Part shown: positions 46,452-58,031 of the stretch, piece by piece
How the letters are laid out: the number at the start of each line of letters is the position of its first letter
Numbering within the stretch: the stretch's first letter is position 1
Assembly (NCBI GenBank): GCA_051859045.1
Contig: JBHYGK010000001.1
Location: 186,001 to 250,000, forward strand
Reading direction: 5' to 3'
Length of the DNA: 64,000 nucleotides
Origin: JBHYGK01 sp051859045
GTDB lineage: Bacteria; Pseudomonadota; Gammaproteobacteria; Xanthomonadales; Xanthomonadaceae
Made by a program: the position numbers and the translations under genes
Notes under the pieces: model-generated
What the model saw: only the letters and a program-made list of their open reading frames with translations
The model's database searches: none
What the model was told of the DNA's origin: nothing

Positions 46452-46586
46452 GGGGCGGCTTCCGTGGAGGCGGCTCGCGGGCTCGCGCCCGGATGCGAGG
46501 GGCCGGCATTGAGCCACACGTTGTCACGAGCATGCAAACCGCTGGCCACAGGCAGGGTCGGGTCTCGCTCTGGGGAGAGACCGACC

Positions 46587-47951
46587 ATGCACAACGCACC
46601 GCGCCACACCGCGTCCGGCCGCCATTGGCCCGCGCGCCTTCCGTTCCTGCTCGCCGGCGGCCTCGCGGCCGCCGTCCCGGGCCTCGCCGCGGCCACGCCG
46701 GTCGCGGCGCCCGACTCCGGCGACACCGCCTGGATCCTCACCGCCACCGCGCTGGTGGTGTTCATGGCCATCCCGGGCCTCGCGCTGTTCTACGGCGGCC
46801 TGGTGCGCGCGAAGAACGTGCTCTCGGTGCTGATGCAGGTCTTCGCCGTGGTCTCGGTGATCTCGATCCTGTGGGTGCTCTACGGCTACTCGCTGGCCTT
46901 CGACACCACCGGCATGGAGGAGGGCGTGGTGGGCCGGGCGGCCTTCATCGGCACCCTCGCCAACGCCGGCATGCTGGGCCTGGAGCGCGGCGCGCTCACC
47001 GGCACGATTCCCGAAGCCCTGTTCGCGGCCTTCCAGATGAGCTTCGCGGCGATCACGCCCGCGCTGATCGTCGGCGCCTTCGCCGAGCGCGTGCGCTTCG
47101 GGCCGATGCTGGCGTTCTCGGTGGCCTGGTTCACCTTCGGCTACCTGCCGATCGCGCACATGACCTGGGCCGGCGCGGGCGGCCTGTTCTGGGACTGGGG
47201 CGTGATCGACTTCGCCGGCGGCACCGTGGTGCACGTCAACGCCGGCATCGCCGGCCTGGTGGCGGCGCTGGTGATCGGCCCGCGGCGCGGCTTCCCGGTC
47301 CAGCCCATGACCCCGCACAACCTCGGCTACACCATGACCGGCGCGGCGATGCTGTGGGTGGGCTGGTTCGGCTTCAACGCCGGCTCCGCGCTCACCGCCG
47401 GCAGCTCGGCCGCGATGGCCCTGCTGGTGACCCACGTGGCCGCGGCCGCCGGCGTCATCGGCTGGCTGGCGCTGGAGTGGCCCAAGCACGGCAAGCCCAG
47501 CGTGCTGGGCGCGGCCTCGGGCGCCGTCGCGGGCCTGGTGGCGATCACCCCGGCCGCCGGCGTCGCCGGCCCGCTGGGCGCGATCGGCCTCGGCCTCGTC
47601 GCCGGCGCGCTGTGCTTCGTCGCCTCCACCTCGATCAAGCGGGCGTTCCGCTACGACGACTCGCTCGACGTGTTCGGCGTGCACGGCGTCGGCGGCCTGG
47701 TGGGCGCGCTGCTCACCGGCGTCGTGGCGCACTCCGCGCTGGGCGGCGCGGGCCTGGCCGAGGGCGTGTCGATCACCACCCAGGTCGGCCGCCAGGCCGC
47801 GGCGCTGGGCGTGACGATCCTCTGGAGCGGCCTGGTCACCTGGCTGGCGCTGGTGGTGATCCGCCGCGTGGCCGGCCTCCGCGTGGATCCCGAGGCCGAG
47901 GTCGAGGGCCTGGACCTGCGCCTGCACGACGAGCGCGGCCTGAGCCTCTGA
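46587..47951 (+). CDS. amtB: Ammonium transporter
   Basis: 454 residues; a cleavable signal peptide (about 1-35) is followed by 11 membrane helices. Conducts ammonium across the inner membrane as a trimer. The twin pore histidines are seen in GTVVHVNAG and VFGVHGVGG, with the conserved GLALFYGGLVRAKNVLS and the Asp in FDTTG-type loops. glnK follows by 73 bp, the universal pairing; GlnK plugs AmtB when nitrogen is ample. The leader contains an inverted repeat GGTCTC/GAGACC (46561-46582) ending four bases before the ATG. I could not find a correctly spaced sigma-54 promoter. Confidence 0.96.
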   Translation: MHNAPRHTASGRHWPARLPFLLAGGLAAAVPGLAAATPVAAPDSGDTAWILTATALVVFMAIPGLALFYGGLVRAKNVLSVLMQVFAVVSVISILWVLYGYSLAFDTTGMEEGVVGRAAFIGTLANAGMLGLERGALTGTIPEALFAAFQMSFAAITPALIVGAFAERVRFGPMLAFSVAWFTFGYLPIAHMTWAGAGGLFWDWGVIDFAGGTVVHVNAGIAGLVAALVIGPRRGFPVQPMTPHNLGYTMTGAAMLWVGWFGFNAGSALTAGSSAAMALLVTHVAAAAGVIGWLALEWPKHGKPSVLGAASGAVAGLVAITPAAGVAGPLGAIGLGLVAGALCFVASTSIKRAFRYDDSLDVFGVHGVGGLVGALLTGVVAHSALGGAGLAEGVSITTQVGRQAAALGVTILWSGLVTWLALVVIRRVAGLRVDPEAEVEGLDLRLHDERGLSL

Positions 47952-48024
47952 GCCGGCCCGCCATCCCAACCCGCAGGGCGCCTCGCGCTACGATGGCGCC
48001 CTGCACGACGAGAGGAACATCGCG

Positions 48025-48363
48025 ATGAAAATGGTCACGGCCATCATCAAGCCCTTCAAGCTCGACGACGTCCGCGAGGCGTTGAGCGAGGTGGGCGTCA
48101 ACGGCATCACCGTCACCGAGGTCAAGGGCTTCGGCCGCCAGAAGGGCCACACCGAGCTCTACCGCGGCGCGGAGTACGTGGTCGACTTCCTGCCCAAGAT
48201 CAAGCTCGAGGTGGCGGTCACCGACGCCCAGGTCGAGCGCGTGGTCGAGGCGATCATGCAGGCCGCGGGCAGCGGCAAGATCGGCGACGGCAAGATCTTC
48301 GTCCACGCGCTCGAGCAGGTGGTGCGCATCCGCACCGGCGAGCTGGACGGCGACGCGCTGTAA
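48025..48363 (+). CDS. glnK: Nitrogen regulatory protein P-II (GlnK)
   Basis: 112 residues, standard PII. The uridylylation site Y51 lies in the T-loop (RGAEYVVDFLP, residues 47-57); the effector-binding C-terminal signature TVIRTGE-like VVRIRTGELD is present. It senses 2-oxoglutarate, ATP/ADP and glutamine status and inhibits AmtB. A TACGAT -10-like hexamer (47989-47994) lies just before it, suggesting its own promoter besides read-through from amtB. Confidence 0.97.
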   Translation: MKMVTAIIKPFKLDDVREALSEVGVNGITVTEVKGFGRQKGHTELYRGAEYVVDFLPKIKLEVAVTDAQVERVVEAIMQAAGSGKIGDGKIFVHALEQVVRIRTGELDGDAL

Positions 48364-48400
48364 GGCCCGGCCCGCCGCCCGCGGCGGGGAGGCTGGAACG

Positions 48401-48430
48401 ACGAAGGCCCCGCGCGAGCGGGGCCTTCGT
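48401..48430. terminator. Bidirectional hairpin terminator between glnK and speE
   Basis: A perfect 13-bp stem (ACGAAGGCCCCGC with its complement) and a GCGA tetraloop of the GNRA type. No U-tract in either direction, but the A/T-containing ends suit both orientations of this convergent pair. Nearly the same hairpin recurs at 52260. Confidence 0.8.
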
Positions 48431-48470
48431 GTGTGCGGCATCGGCGGGCGCGGCGTGGCCGCGCCATGGC

Positions 48471-49328
48471 TCAGTCGCCCAGGGCCTCGGCCACGAACGG
48501 CGGCAGGATGAAGCCCGCGCGGTGCGCCTCGGCGCTGTAGTACTGGGTGTCGAAGCCCTTGGTCTGGGCGCCGCGCTCGCGGAAGGTCATCAGGTCGCCG
48601 CCCTTGCGCGCCATCGTGCAGCTCCACCAGCCGGTCGGGTAGCAGGGCTGCGGGAAGGGCAGGGTGCGGAAGGCGCTGAAGCCGGCGGCCTTCATCGCGC
48701 TGCGCATGGCCTTGATCAGGTTGAGCAGGGCCAGCGGGCTCTCGGACTGCTGCACGAGGATGCCGCCCGGGCGCAGGGCCTTGTGGCAGCTGGCGTAGAA
48801 GGCCTGGTTGAACAGGCCCTCGGCCGGGCCGACCGGGTCGGTGGAGTCGACGATGATCAGGTCCACCGACTCGGGGGCGCAGTTGCGCATGTAGGCGATG
48901 CCGTCGTCGAACAGCAGCTCGGCGCGCGGGTCGGCGTTGGACTCGCACAGCTCCGGGAAGTACTTCTCGGCCATCCGGGTGACCTGCTCGTCGATGTCGC
49001 ATTGCGTGGCGCTCTCGACTTCCTTGTGCTTGAGCACCTCGCGCAGCGTGCCGCAGTCGCCGCCGCCGATGATCACCACCCGCTTGGGGTTGGAGTGCGT
49101 GAACAGCGCCGGGTGCGACATCATCTCGTGGTAGAGGAAGTTGTCGCGCGTGGTCAGCATGATGGCGCCGTCGATCACCATCAGGTTGCCCCAGTCGGTG
49201 GTCTCGAAGATCTCGATCTTCTGGAACGGGCTCTGCACTTCGTCGAGCTTGCGCGTGATGCGGAAGCCGATCGAGGAGCCGGTGTGCTCGAAGTCTTCGC
49301 GGTACCAGCTGGTCTCGGCGGCGGTCAT
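48471..49328 (-). CDS. speE: Spermidine synthase (polyamine aminopropyltransferase)
   Basis: 285 residues. Transfers an aminopropyl group from decarboxylated SAM to putrescine. N-terminal beta-barrel, then the Rossmann methyltransferase-like core: VVIIGGGDCGTLREVLKH (the usual second Gly after Asp is Cys here, GGGDCG), TQCDIDEQV, the catalytic Asp in IIVDSTDPVGPAEGLF, and QPCYPTGWWSC. It is divergent from speA (135 bp between starts), which begins the route from arginine to putrescine, so the two enzymes share a regulatory region. Confidence 0.95.
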   Translation of the reverse strand: MTAAETSWYREDFEHTGSSIGFRITRKLDEVQSPFQKIEIFETTDWGNLMVIDGAIMLTTRDNFLYHEMMSHPALFTHSNPKRVVIIGGGDCGTLREVLKHKEVESATQCDIDEQVTRMAEKYFPELCESNADPRAELLFDDGIAYMRNCAPESVDLIIVDSTDPVGPAEGLFNQAFYASCHKALRPGGILVQQSESPLALLNLIKAMRSAMKAAGFSAFRTLPFPQPCYPTGWWSCTMARKGGDLMTFRERGAQTKGFDTQYYSAEAHRAGFILPPFVAEALGD

Positions 49329-49463
49329 GGGGTGCGTCCGGATGGGTCTCGTGGGGGCGCGGATTGTACCGGAACCCGGCCCCGGTTTCCCGGCCGGCAT
49401 GCGCGCCGCCCCCCGGGGGGGTACCATGCGCGCCCCTCCCATGTCCCCCAGGAACCGCCGCCC

Positions 49464-51352
<1,889 letters not shown>

Positions 51353-51356
<4 letters not shown>

Positions 51357-52216
51357 AGACCGGGTTCATCGGGCTGGGCGCCATGGGCGCGCCGATGGCC
51401 GGCCACCTGCACGCCCGCGGGCTGCTGGCGGTGGTCGGCAACCGCACCGCGGCCAAGGCCGCGGCGCTGGCGGCGCAGCTCGGCGGCGGCGTCGTCGCCG
51501 CGGCCGACGCCGCGGCCTTCGCCGGCTGCGACGTGGTGGCGCTGTGCGTGACGGCGGACGCCGACGTGCTGGCCCAGGTCGACGCGCTCGCCGGCGTGCT
51601 CGCGCCCGGCGCCGTGGTCGTCGACCACTCCACGGTGGCCTCGGGCACCGCGGTCGAGGCCGCGCGCCGGCTCGCCGCGCGCGGCATCCGCTTCCTCGAC
51701 GCGCCGGTCTCCGGCGGCGTGGAGGGCGCGCGCAACGGCAAGCTCTCGGTGATGGTGGGCGGCGAGGCCGAGGCGCTCGAGCGCGCCCGCCCGGCGCTCG
51801 AGGCCTACGCGCTCAGGATCACCCACATGGGCGCCCACGGCGCCGGCCAGGCCACCAAGGCGGTCAACCAGGTGCTGGTGGCCGGCATCGCCCAGGCGGT
51901 GTGCGAGGGCCTGGCGCTGGGCGAGGCGCTGGGGCTCGATCCCGAGCGGCTGATCCCGACGCTGGGCGCCGGCGCGGCGGGCAACTGGTTCCTCGAGAAG
52001 CGCGGCGCCACGATGCTGCGCGACGAGTTCGCGGTGGGCTTCAAGCTCGCGCTGCTGCACAAGGACCTGAGGATCGTCGAGGGCATGGCCCGCGAGGCCG
52101 GCCTGAGGACCACGGTGATCCCGCAGTCGCTCACCGACTACGCCGCGCTGATGGCCGAGGGCCATGGCGACGACGACATCTCCGGCCTGATCCGGCGCAA
52201 GCGCGCGCCGCGCTGA
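51353..52216 (+). CDS. NAD(P)-dependent beta-hydroxyacid dehydrogenase (HIBADH family)
   Basis: 287 residues. Rossmann motif GFIGLGAMGAPMAGHL (4-19); DAPVSGGVEGARNGKLSVMV with the substrate-binding signature; the catalytic Lys in GAGQATKAVNQ; and C-terminal HKDLRIVEGMAREAGL. Relatives act on 3-hydroxyisobutyrate, tartronate semialdehyde or similar beta-hydroxyacids; which one cannot be decided. Tight coupling to speA (ATGA overlap) is unexpected for valine or glyoxylate metabolism and could point to a succinic-semialdehyde-type reductase in agmatine/putrescine breakdown, an inference only. A strong hairpin follows. Confidence 0.88.
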
Positions 52217-52259
52217 GCCGGCGCCCGCCGGCGCCGGGCCATGGCGCCACGGCCCGGAA

Positions 52260-52293
52260 ACGACGAAGGCCCGCGCGAGCGGGCCTTCGTCGT
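52260..52293. terminator. Bidirectional hairpin terminator after the dehydrogenase
   Basis: A perfect 15-bp stem (ACGACGAAGGCCCGC and its complement) with a GCGA tetraloop. It sits between the convergent dehydrogenase and SPOR-protein genes. Same loop and stem core as at 48401. Confidence 0.82.
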
Positions 52294-52313
52294 GAGGGGG
52301 GCGGCGGCCGGGC

Positions 52314-52867
52314 TCACTCCACCCGCGTCGCCACCGCCTCGATGCCGTTCATCGCCAGCTGCGCGCGCGCGGCCTCGAGCTCGGCCGCGCTGGGGTAGGG
52401 CCCCAGGCGCACGCGGTACACCGTGCCGCCGCCGGCCTGGCCGGTCTCGACCCGCGCGGCGAGGCCCGCCAGCGCGATCCGCGCCTTCACCGCCTCGGCG
52501 TCGGCGCTGGTGCGGAACGCGCCGGCCTGCAGGGCGTAGCGCACGTCGGCGCGCTGCTCCGGGGGCTGCGCGGCCTCGGCGCGGACGGTGGCGTCGACGT
52601 CGCTGACCACCACCTCGTTGTTGGGCAGCATGTCGTAGAACGAATAGGACGGGCGGCGCGGCTCGGGCGCCACCTCCTCCGCGGCCGGCGCGTCGGCCGG
52701 CACCGCCGGCTGCGGCTGCGGGGCGTCGCCGCCCGGCAGCCGCTCGCGCAGCAGGAACACACCCGCGATCACCAGGCCGCCGAGCAGGCCGACCAGCAGC
52801 CAGACCCAGCCCGGAATCGGGCCGGCGCCGCTGCGCTTGGCCTGCGACTTGCCGCGGCGTGCCGCCA

Positions 52868-52868
<1 letters not shown>
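52314..52868 (-). CDS. SPOR-domain inner-membrane protein
   Basis: 184 residues. A basic cytoplasmic N-terminus (MAARRGKSQAKRSGAG), one membrane helix (about 20-42), a Pro/Ala-rich periplasmic linker (46-70), the segment YSFYDMLPNNEVVV and a SPOR domain at about 106-184 (YALQAGAFRTSADAEAVKAR, YRVRLGPYPSAAELEAARAQL). SPOR domains bind denuded glycan strands of septal peptidoglycan; the layout is FtsN-like though shorter, and proteins of this kind usually follow argS. The ATG shares one base with the argS stop (TGATG), so it is coupled to argS. Confidence 0.9.
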
Positions 52869-54634
<1,766 letters not shown>

Positions 54635-54754
54635 GGGTGGGGTGTTCCGCGGGGAAAGCGCCGGATTGTAGCGGTTTGCGGCGGTGCCTGCCCTGCCGGC
54701 CGCCGGGGCGGGGCGGCCCCGCGGGGCCGGCGCGCCCCTCCGGCGCCCCGGCCC

Positions 54755-54769
54755 GCTGTCACGGGACGG
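54755..54769 (+). promoter_or_regulatory. CTGTCAC-type motif upstream of the TonB receptor at 54885
   Basis: GCTGTCACGGGACGG. A closely similar GCTGTCACAGGAGG lies before the beta-helix gene (57942-57955): 12 of the first 14 positions agree. The CTGTCAC half resembles one half-site of a PhoB box, but the second half-site is not convincing in either copy. It may be a shared activator site or a chance match. Confidence 0.3.
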
Positions 54770-54884
54770 CAATCGTGGGGTCATAAGGTGCGCGGGCCCT
54801 GCCGACCGCCGTCCCGCCCGCCCCGCCCGGCGGAGCCGGGGAGGCGCACGCGCAGGTTCCCCCACAGCCCCTCCGGATCCCGCG

Positions 54885-57866
54885 ATGAACCGCTCCCTGC
54901 TTGCCGCCGCCCTGCCGATCGCCGCCCTGGCCCTCGGCATCCGCACCGCCCTCGCCGCGCCGCTGCCGGCCCCGCAGGCCCCGACGCCGCCGGCCCCGCA
55001 GGCCGCGACGACCGGGCAGGGCACCGCCCAGGGCGTGCTGCAGGGCCAGGTGATCGACCTCGCCGGCGCCCCGGTCGCGGGCGCCGAGGTGGTGGCGGAC
55101 GGCCTCGAGTGGAGCGCCGGCACCGGCGAGGACGGCCGCTTCAACCTGCCGCTGCCGGCCGGCACCTGGACGGTGCGCGTCAGCGCCCCGGGCTTCGAGG
55201 CGATGGAGCAGCCCGGCGTCGTCATCGCCGCCGGCCGTGGGCTGGCGCAGGACTTCATGCTGATCCCGGGCGAGGACGCCCCCGCCGCGGCCGCCGGCGG
55301 CGGCGACGCGCCCGCCGATGCCGCGGCCGATGCCGACACCCAGGAGCTCGAGGGCGTCTCGGTGTCGGCCGAGGCCCCGGTCGAGGAGGAGGGCTCGCAG
55401 CTCGCCCTGACCGTCGAGCGCCAGGACTCGACCGCGGTGCTCGACGTGCTGTCGTCCGAGCAGATCACCCGCGCCGGCGACTCCGACGCCGCGGGCGCGC
55501 TCAAGCGCGTCACCGGCTTGAGCCTGCGCGACGGCAAGTTCATCTACGTCCGCGGCATGGGCGAGCGCTACTCCAGCGTCCTGGTGAACGGCGCCCAGGT
55601 GCCCAGCCCGGACCCGACCCGCCGCGTCGTCCCGCTCGACCTGTTCCCCACCAGCATCCTCGACGGCGTCGTCGTGCAGAAGAGCTACTCCGCCGACATG
55701 CCCGGCGAGTTCGGCGGCGGCACGATCCAGCTGCGCACCCGCGGCCTGCCCGAGGAGGGCTTCCTGCGCCTGAGCGGCACCCTGGGCTATGCCGAGGGCA
55801 CCAGCTTCGAGCGCGGCATCACCTCCTCCGGCGGCGGCCGCGACTGGACCGGCCGCGACGACGGCAGCCGCGCCCCGAACCCCACGCTGGAGTCGCTGCG
55901 CCTGCAGGGCCGCTTCCTGCGCCCGCAGTCCTTCGCCAACCCCGATGGCCTGACCCCCGCCCAGCTCGAGGGGATCGGCGAGGCCCTGCCCAACCGCTGG
56001 GACCTCGAGGAGAAGACCCTCGGCCCCGACACCGGCGTCGGCCTCAGCGGCGGCCAGCGCTGGGACCTCGGCGAGGACTGGAGCGTGGGCGTGCTGGCCG
56101 CGACCCGCTACGCCAACGGCTGGGACACCCGCGAGGAGCGCCGCCGCAACTTCTCCGCCTCCTCCGGCGGCCTGCAGCTGCGCGACGACCTGCAGCTGGC
56201 CACCAGCACCAACACCATCGAGCTCAGCCAGTTCCTGACCGCGGGCGCCGAGTACGGCGAGGACCACGCGATCACCTTCACCTCGATGCTGCTGCGCGTC
56301 ACCGAGGACGAGGCCCGCGTCACCACCGGCAGCCAGGACAGCCAGGACGTGCTGCTGCGCTCGATGGAGTGGGTCGAGAACGAGCTGCTGCTCAACCAGC
56401 TCGGCGGCGAGCACACCCTGCGCGCGCTCGGCGACACCCTGCTCACCTGGCAGTTCTCCGACGCCCGCGCCCGCCGCGACGCGCCCGACAGCCGCCAGTA
56501 CCGCTACGAGCTCGACGCCGACGGCAACCCGAGCTTCTCCTCCGCGGCCGGCAGCAACAGCCTGTCGTGGCAGGGCCTGGTCGACGACAGCCAGAACCTG
56601 GACCTCGCCGCCCGCACGCCCTTCACCTTCGGCGAGATGGGCGCCGGCCACGTCGCCGTGGTCGGCGGCCGCCTCGAGCGCGACCGCGACAGCTACATCC
56701 GCCGCTACGGCTTCCAGGCCCGCGGCCCGCTGGCCACCGACCCGGCCGTGATCGGCAATCCGTCGCTCGGCGGCATCCTGGTGCCCGGCAACATCGGCCC
56801 GACCGGCTTCGAGCTGATCGAGACCACCCAGCCCACCGACAACTACACCGCCACCCAGACCCTGGACTGGGTGGGCGTGTCGATCGACGCGACCTTCGCC
56901 GACCGCCTGCGCGTGGACCTGGGCGCGCGCGAGGAGACCAACCTGCAGCGCGTGCGCACCTTCTCGGCCGTGCGCCCGAACGACCCGCCGATCATCGGCA
57001 CCATCGACCGCAGCGACGTGCTGCCGGCCGCCGGCCTGACCTGGTTCATCGGCGAGGAGGGGGCGCAGCAGCTGCGCTTCAACTACGGCGAGACCCTGTC
57101 GCGCCCGGACTTCCGCGAGCTGACCCCGGCGCCGTTCCTCGACCCGGTGATCGACGTGCTGACGGTGGGCAACCCGAACCTGCGCCAGACCGGCATCAAG
57201 CACTACGACCTGCGCTGGGAGTGGTACGGCGCCGGCACCGACGCGCTGTCGGTGGGCCTGTTCCGCAAGGAGTTCGTGGACCCGATCGAGAAGGCGCGCG
57301 CCGCCGGCTCCGGCGAGCTGCTGGTGCTGTTCAACGCCCAGGGCGCCACCAACGACGGCATCGAGATCGAGTTCTCCAAGCCGCTGGACTTCATGTACGG
57401 GCTGGGCGAGCGGATCGGCTGGGCCGGCGCCGAGGACATCGCCTGGGAGAACTGGACGATCGGCGGCAACTGGGCCTGGATCGACTCCGAGGTGCGGATC
57501 GACCCGCTGGTGAACGCGAACGTGACCAACACCTCGCGTCCGCTCGAGGGCACCGCGCGCACCACCTTCAACGCGTCGCTGGGCTACCTCTCGCTGGAGG
57601 GCGACCGCGAGGCCACGTTCCTCTACAACATCGTGGGCGACCGCCTGTCGCAGGTCGGCATCGCCGGCCAGCCCGACATCTACGAGGAGGCGTTCCACCA
57701 GCTCGACTTCAGCTACCGCCAGCAGCTGGGCGAGGACTGGAGCCTGCGCGTGCGCCTGCGCAACCTGCTCGACCCGAAGGTGGAGTTCACCCAGGGCGAC
57801 CAGGTGACCCGCGAGTACCGTCGCGGCCGCGAGGTGTCGGTGACCCTGGAGTGGTCGCCGTTCTGA
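54885..57866 (+). CDS. TonB-dependent receptor with N-terminal CarboxypepD_reg-like domain
   Basis: 993 residues. Signal peptide (about 1-24), Pro/Ala linker, a carboxypeptidase-regulatory-like beta-sandwich (about 48-125, LQGQVIDLAGAPVAGAEVVA), an acidic stretch (EDAPAAAAGGGDAPADAA), a TonB-box-like ELEGVSVSAEAPV, a plug (about 185-300, with GAQVPSPDPTRRVVPLDLFP) and a barrel ending VTLEWSPF with the terminal Phe. The SusC-like leading domain is typical of Xanthomonadaceae receptors; the substrate is not evident. The following secreted beta-helix-like protein on the same strand is the likely partner, by analogy with receptor/surface-protein pairs. Confidence 0.9.
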   Translation: MNRSLLAAALPIAALALGIRTALAAPLPAPQAPTPPAPQAATTGQGTAQGVLQGQVIDLAGAPVAGAEVVADGLEWSAGTGEDGRFNLPLPAGTWTVRVSAPGFEAMEQPGVVIAAGRGLAQDFMLIPGEDAPAAAAGGGDAPADAAADADTQELEGVSVSAEAPVEEEGSQLALTVERQDSTAVLDVLSSEQITRAGDSDAAGALKRVTGLSLRDGKFIYVRGMGERYSSVLVNGAQVPSPDPTRRVVPLDLFPTSILDGVVVQKSYSADMPGEFGGGTIQLRTRGLPEEGFLRLSGTLGYAEGTSFERGITSSGGGRDWTGRDDGSRAPNPTLESLRLQGRFLRPQSFANPDGLTPAQLEGIGEALPNRWDLEEKTLGPDTGVGLSGGQRWDLGEDWSVGVLAATRYANGWDTREERRRNFSASSGGLQLRDDLQLATSTNTIELSQFLTAGAEYGEDHAITFTSMLLRVTEDEARVTTGSQDSQDVLLRSMEWVENELLLNQLGGEHTLRALGDTLLTWQFSDARARRDAPDSRQYRYELDADGNPSFSSAAGSNSLSWQGLVDDSQNLDLAARTPFTFGEMGAGHVAVVGGRLERDRDSYIRRYGFQARGPLATDPAVIGNPSLGGILVPGNIGPTGFELIETTQPTDNYTATQTLDWVGVSIDATFADRLRVDLGAREETNLQRVRTFSAVRPNDPPIIGTIDRSDVLPAAGLTWFIGEEGAQQLRFNYGETLSRPDFRELTPAPFLDPVIDVLTVGNPNLRQTGIKHYDLRWEWYGAGTDALSVGLFRKEFVDPIEKARAAGSGELLVLFNAQGATNDGIEIEFSKPLDFMYGLGERIGWAGAEDIAWENWTIGGNWAWIDSEVRIDPLVNANVTNTSRPLEGTARTTFNASLGYLSLEGDREATFLYNIVGDRLSQVGIAGQPDIYEEAFHQLDFSYRQQLGEDWSLRVRLRNLLDPKVEFTQGDQVTREYRRGREVSVTLEWSPF

Positions 57867-57941
57867 TCCCGGGCGCGTCCGCGCGCGCCGCGCCGCTGGC
57901 CGGCGCGCACGGACACGAAACCTGAATCCGGGCGAAACGCG

Positions 57942-57955
57942 GCTGTCACAGGAGG
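57942..57955 (+). promoter_or_regulatory. CTGTCAC-type motif upstream of the beta-helix gene at 58032
   Basis: GCTGTCACAGGAGG, 77 bp before the ATG; the counterpart of the motif at 54755. Taken together they suggest common control of receptor and partner; see the receptor motif for doubts. Confidence 0.3.
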
Positions 57956-58031
57956 CGGCCAAGCTGCCGGTGGTCCCGACCGGTCCAGCGGCGCCACGAG
58001 GCGCGGCGGCCACCACTTCCTGGAGCTTCCC

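Noticed and set aside
46520..46540. Sigma-54-like TGTCAC...TGCA upstream of amtB
   Set aside because: The GG/GC elements are one base too close and the first G is replaced by T; spacing is strict for sigma-54 promoters, so I do not call it.
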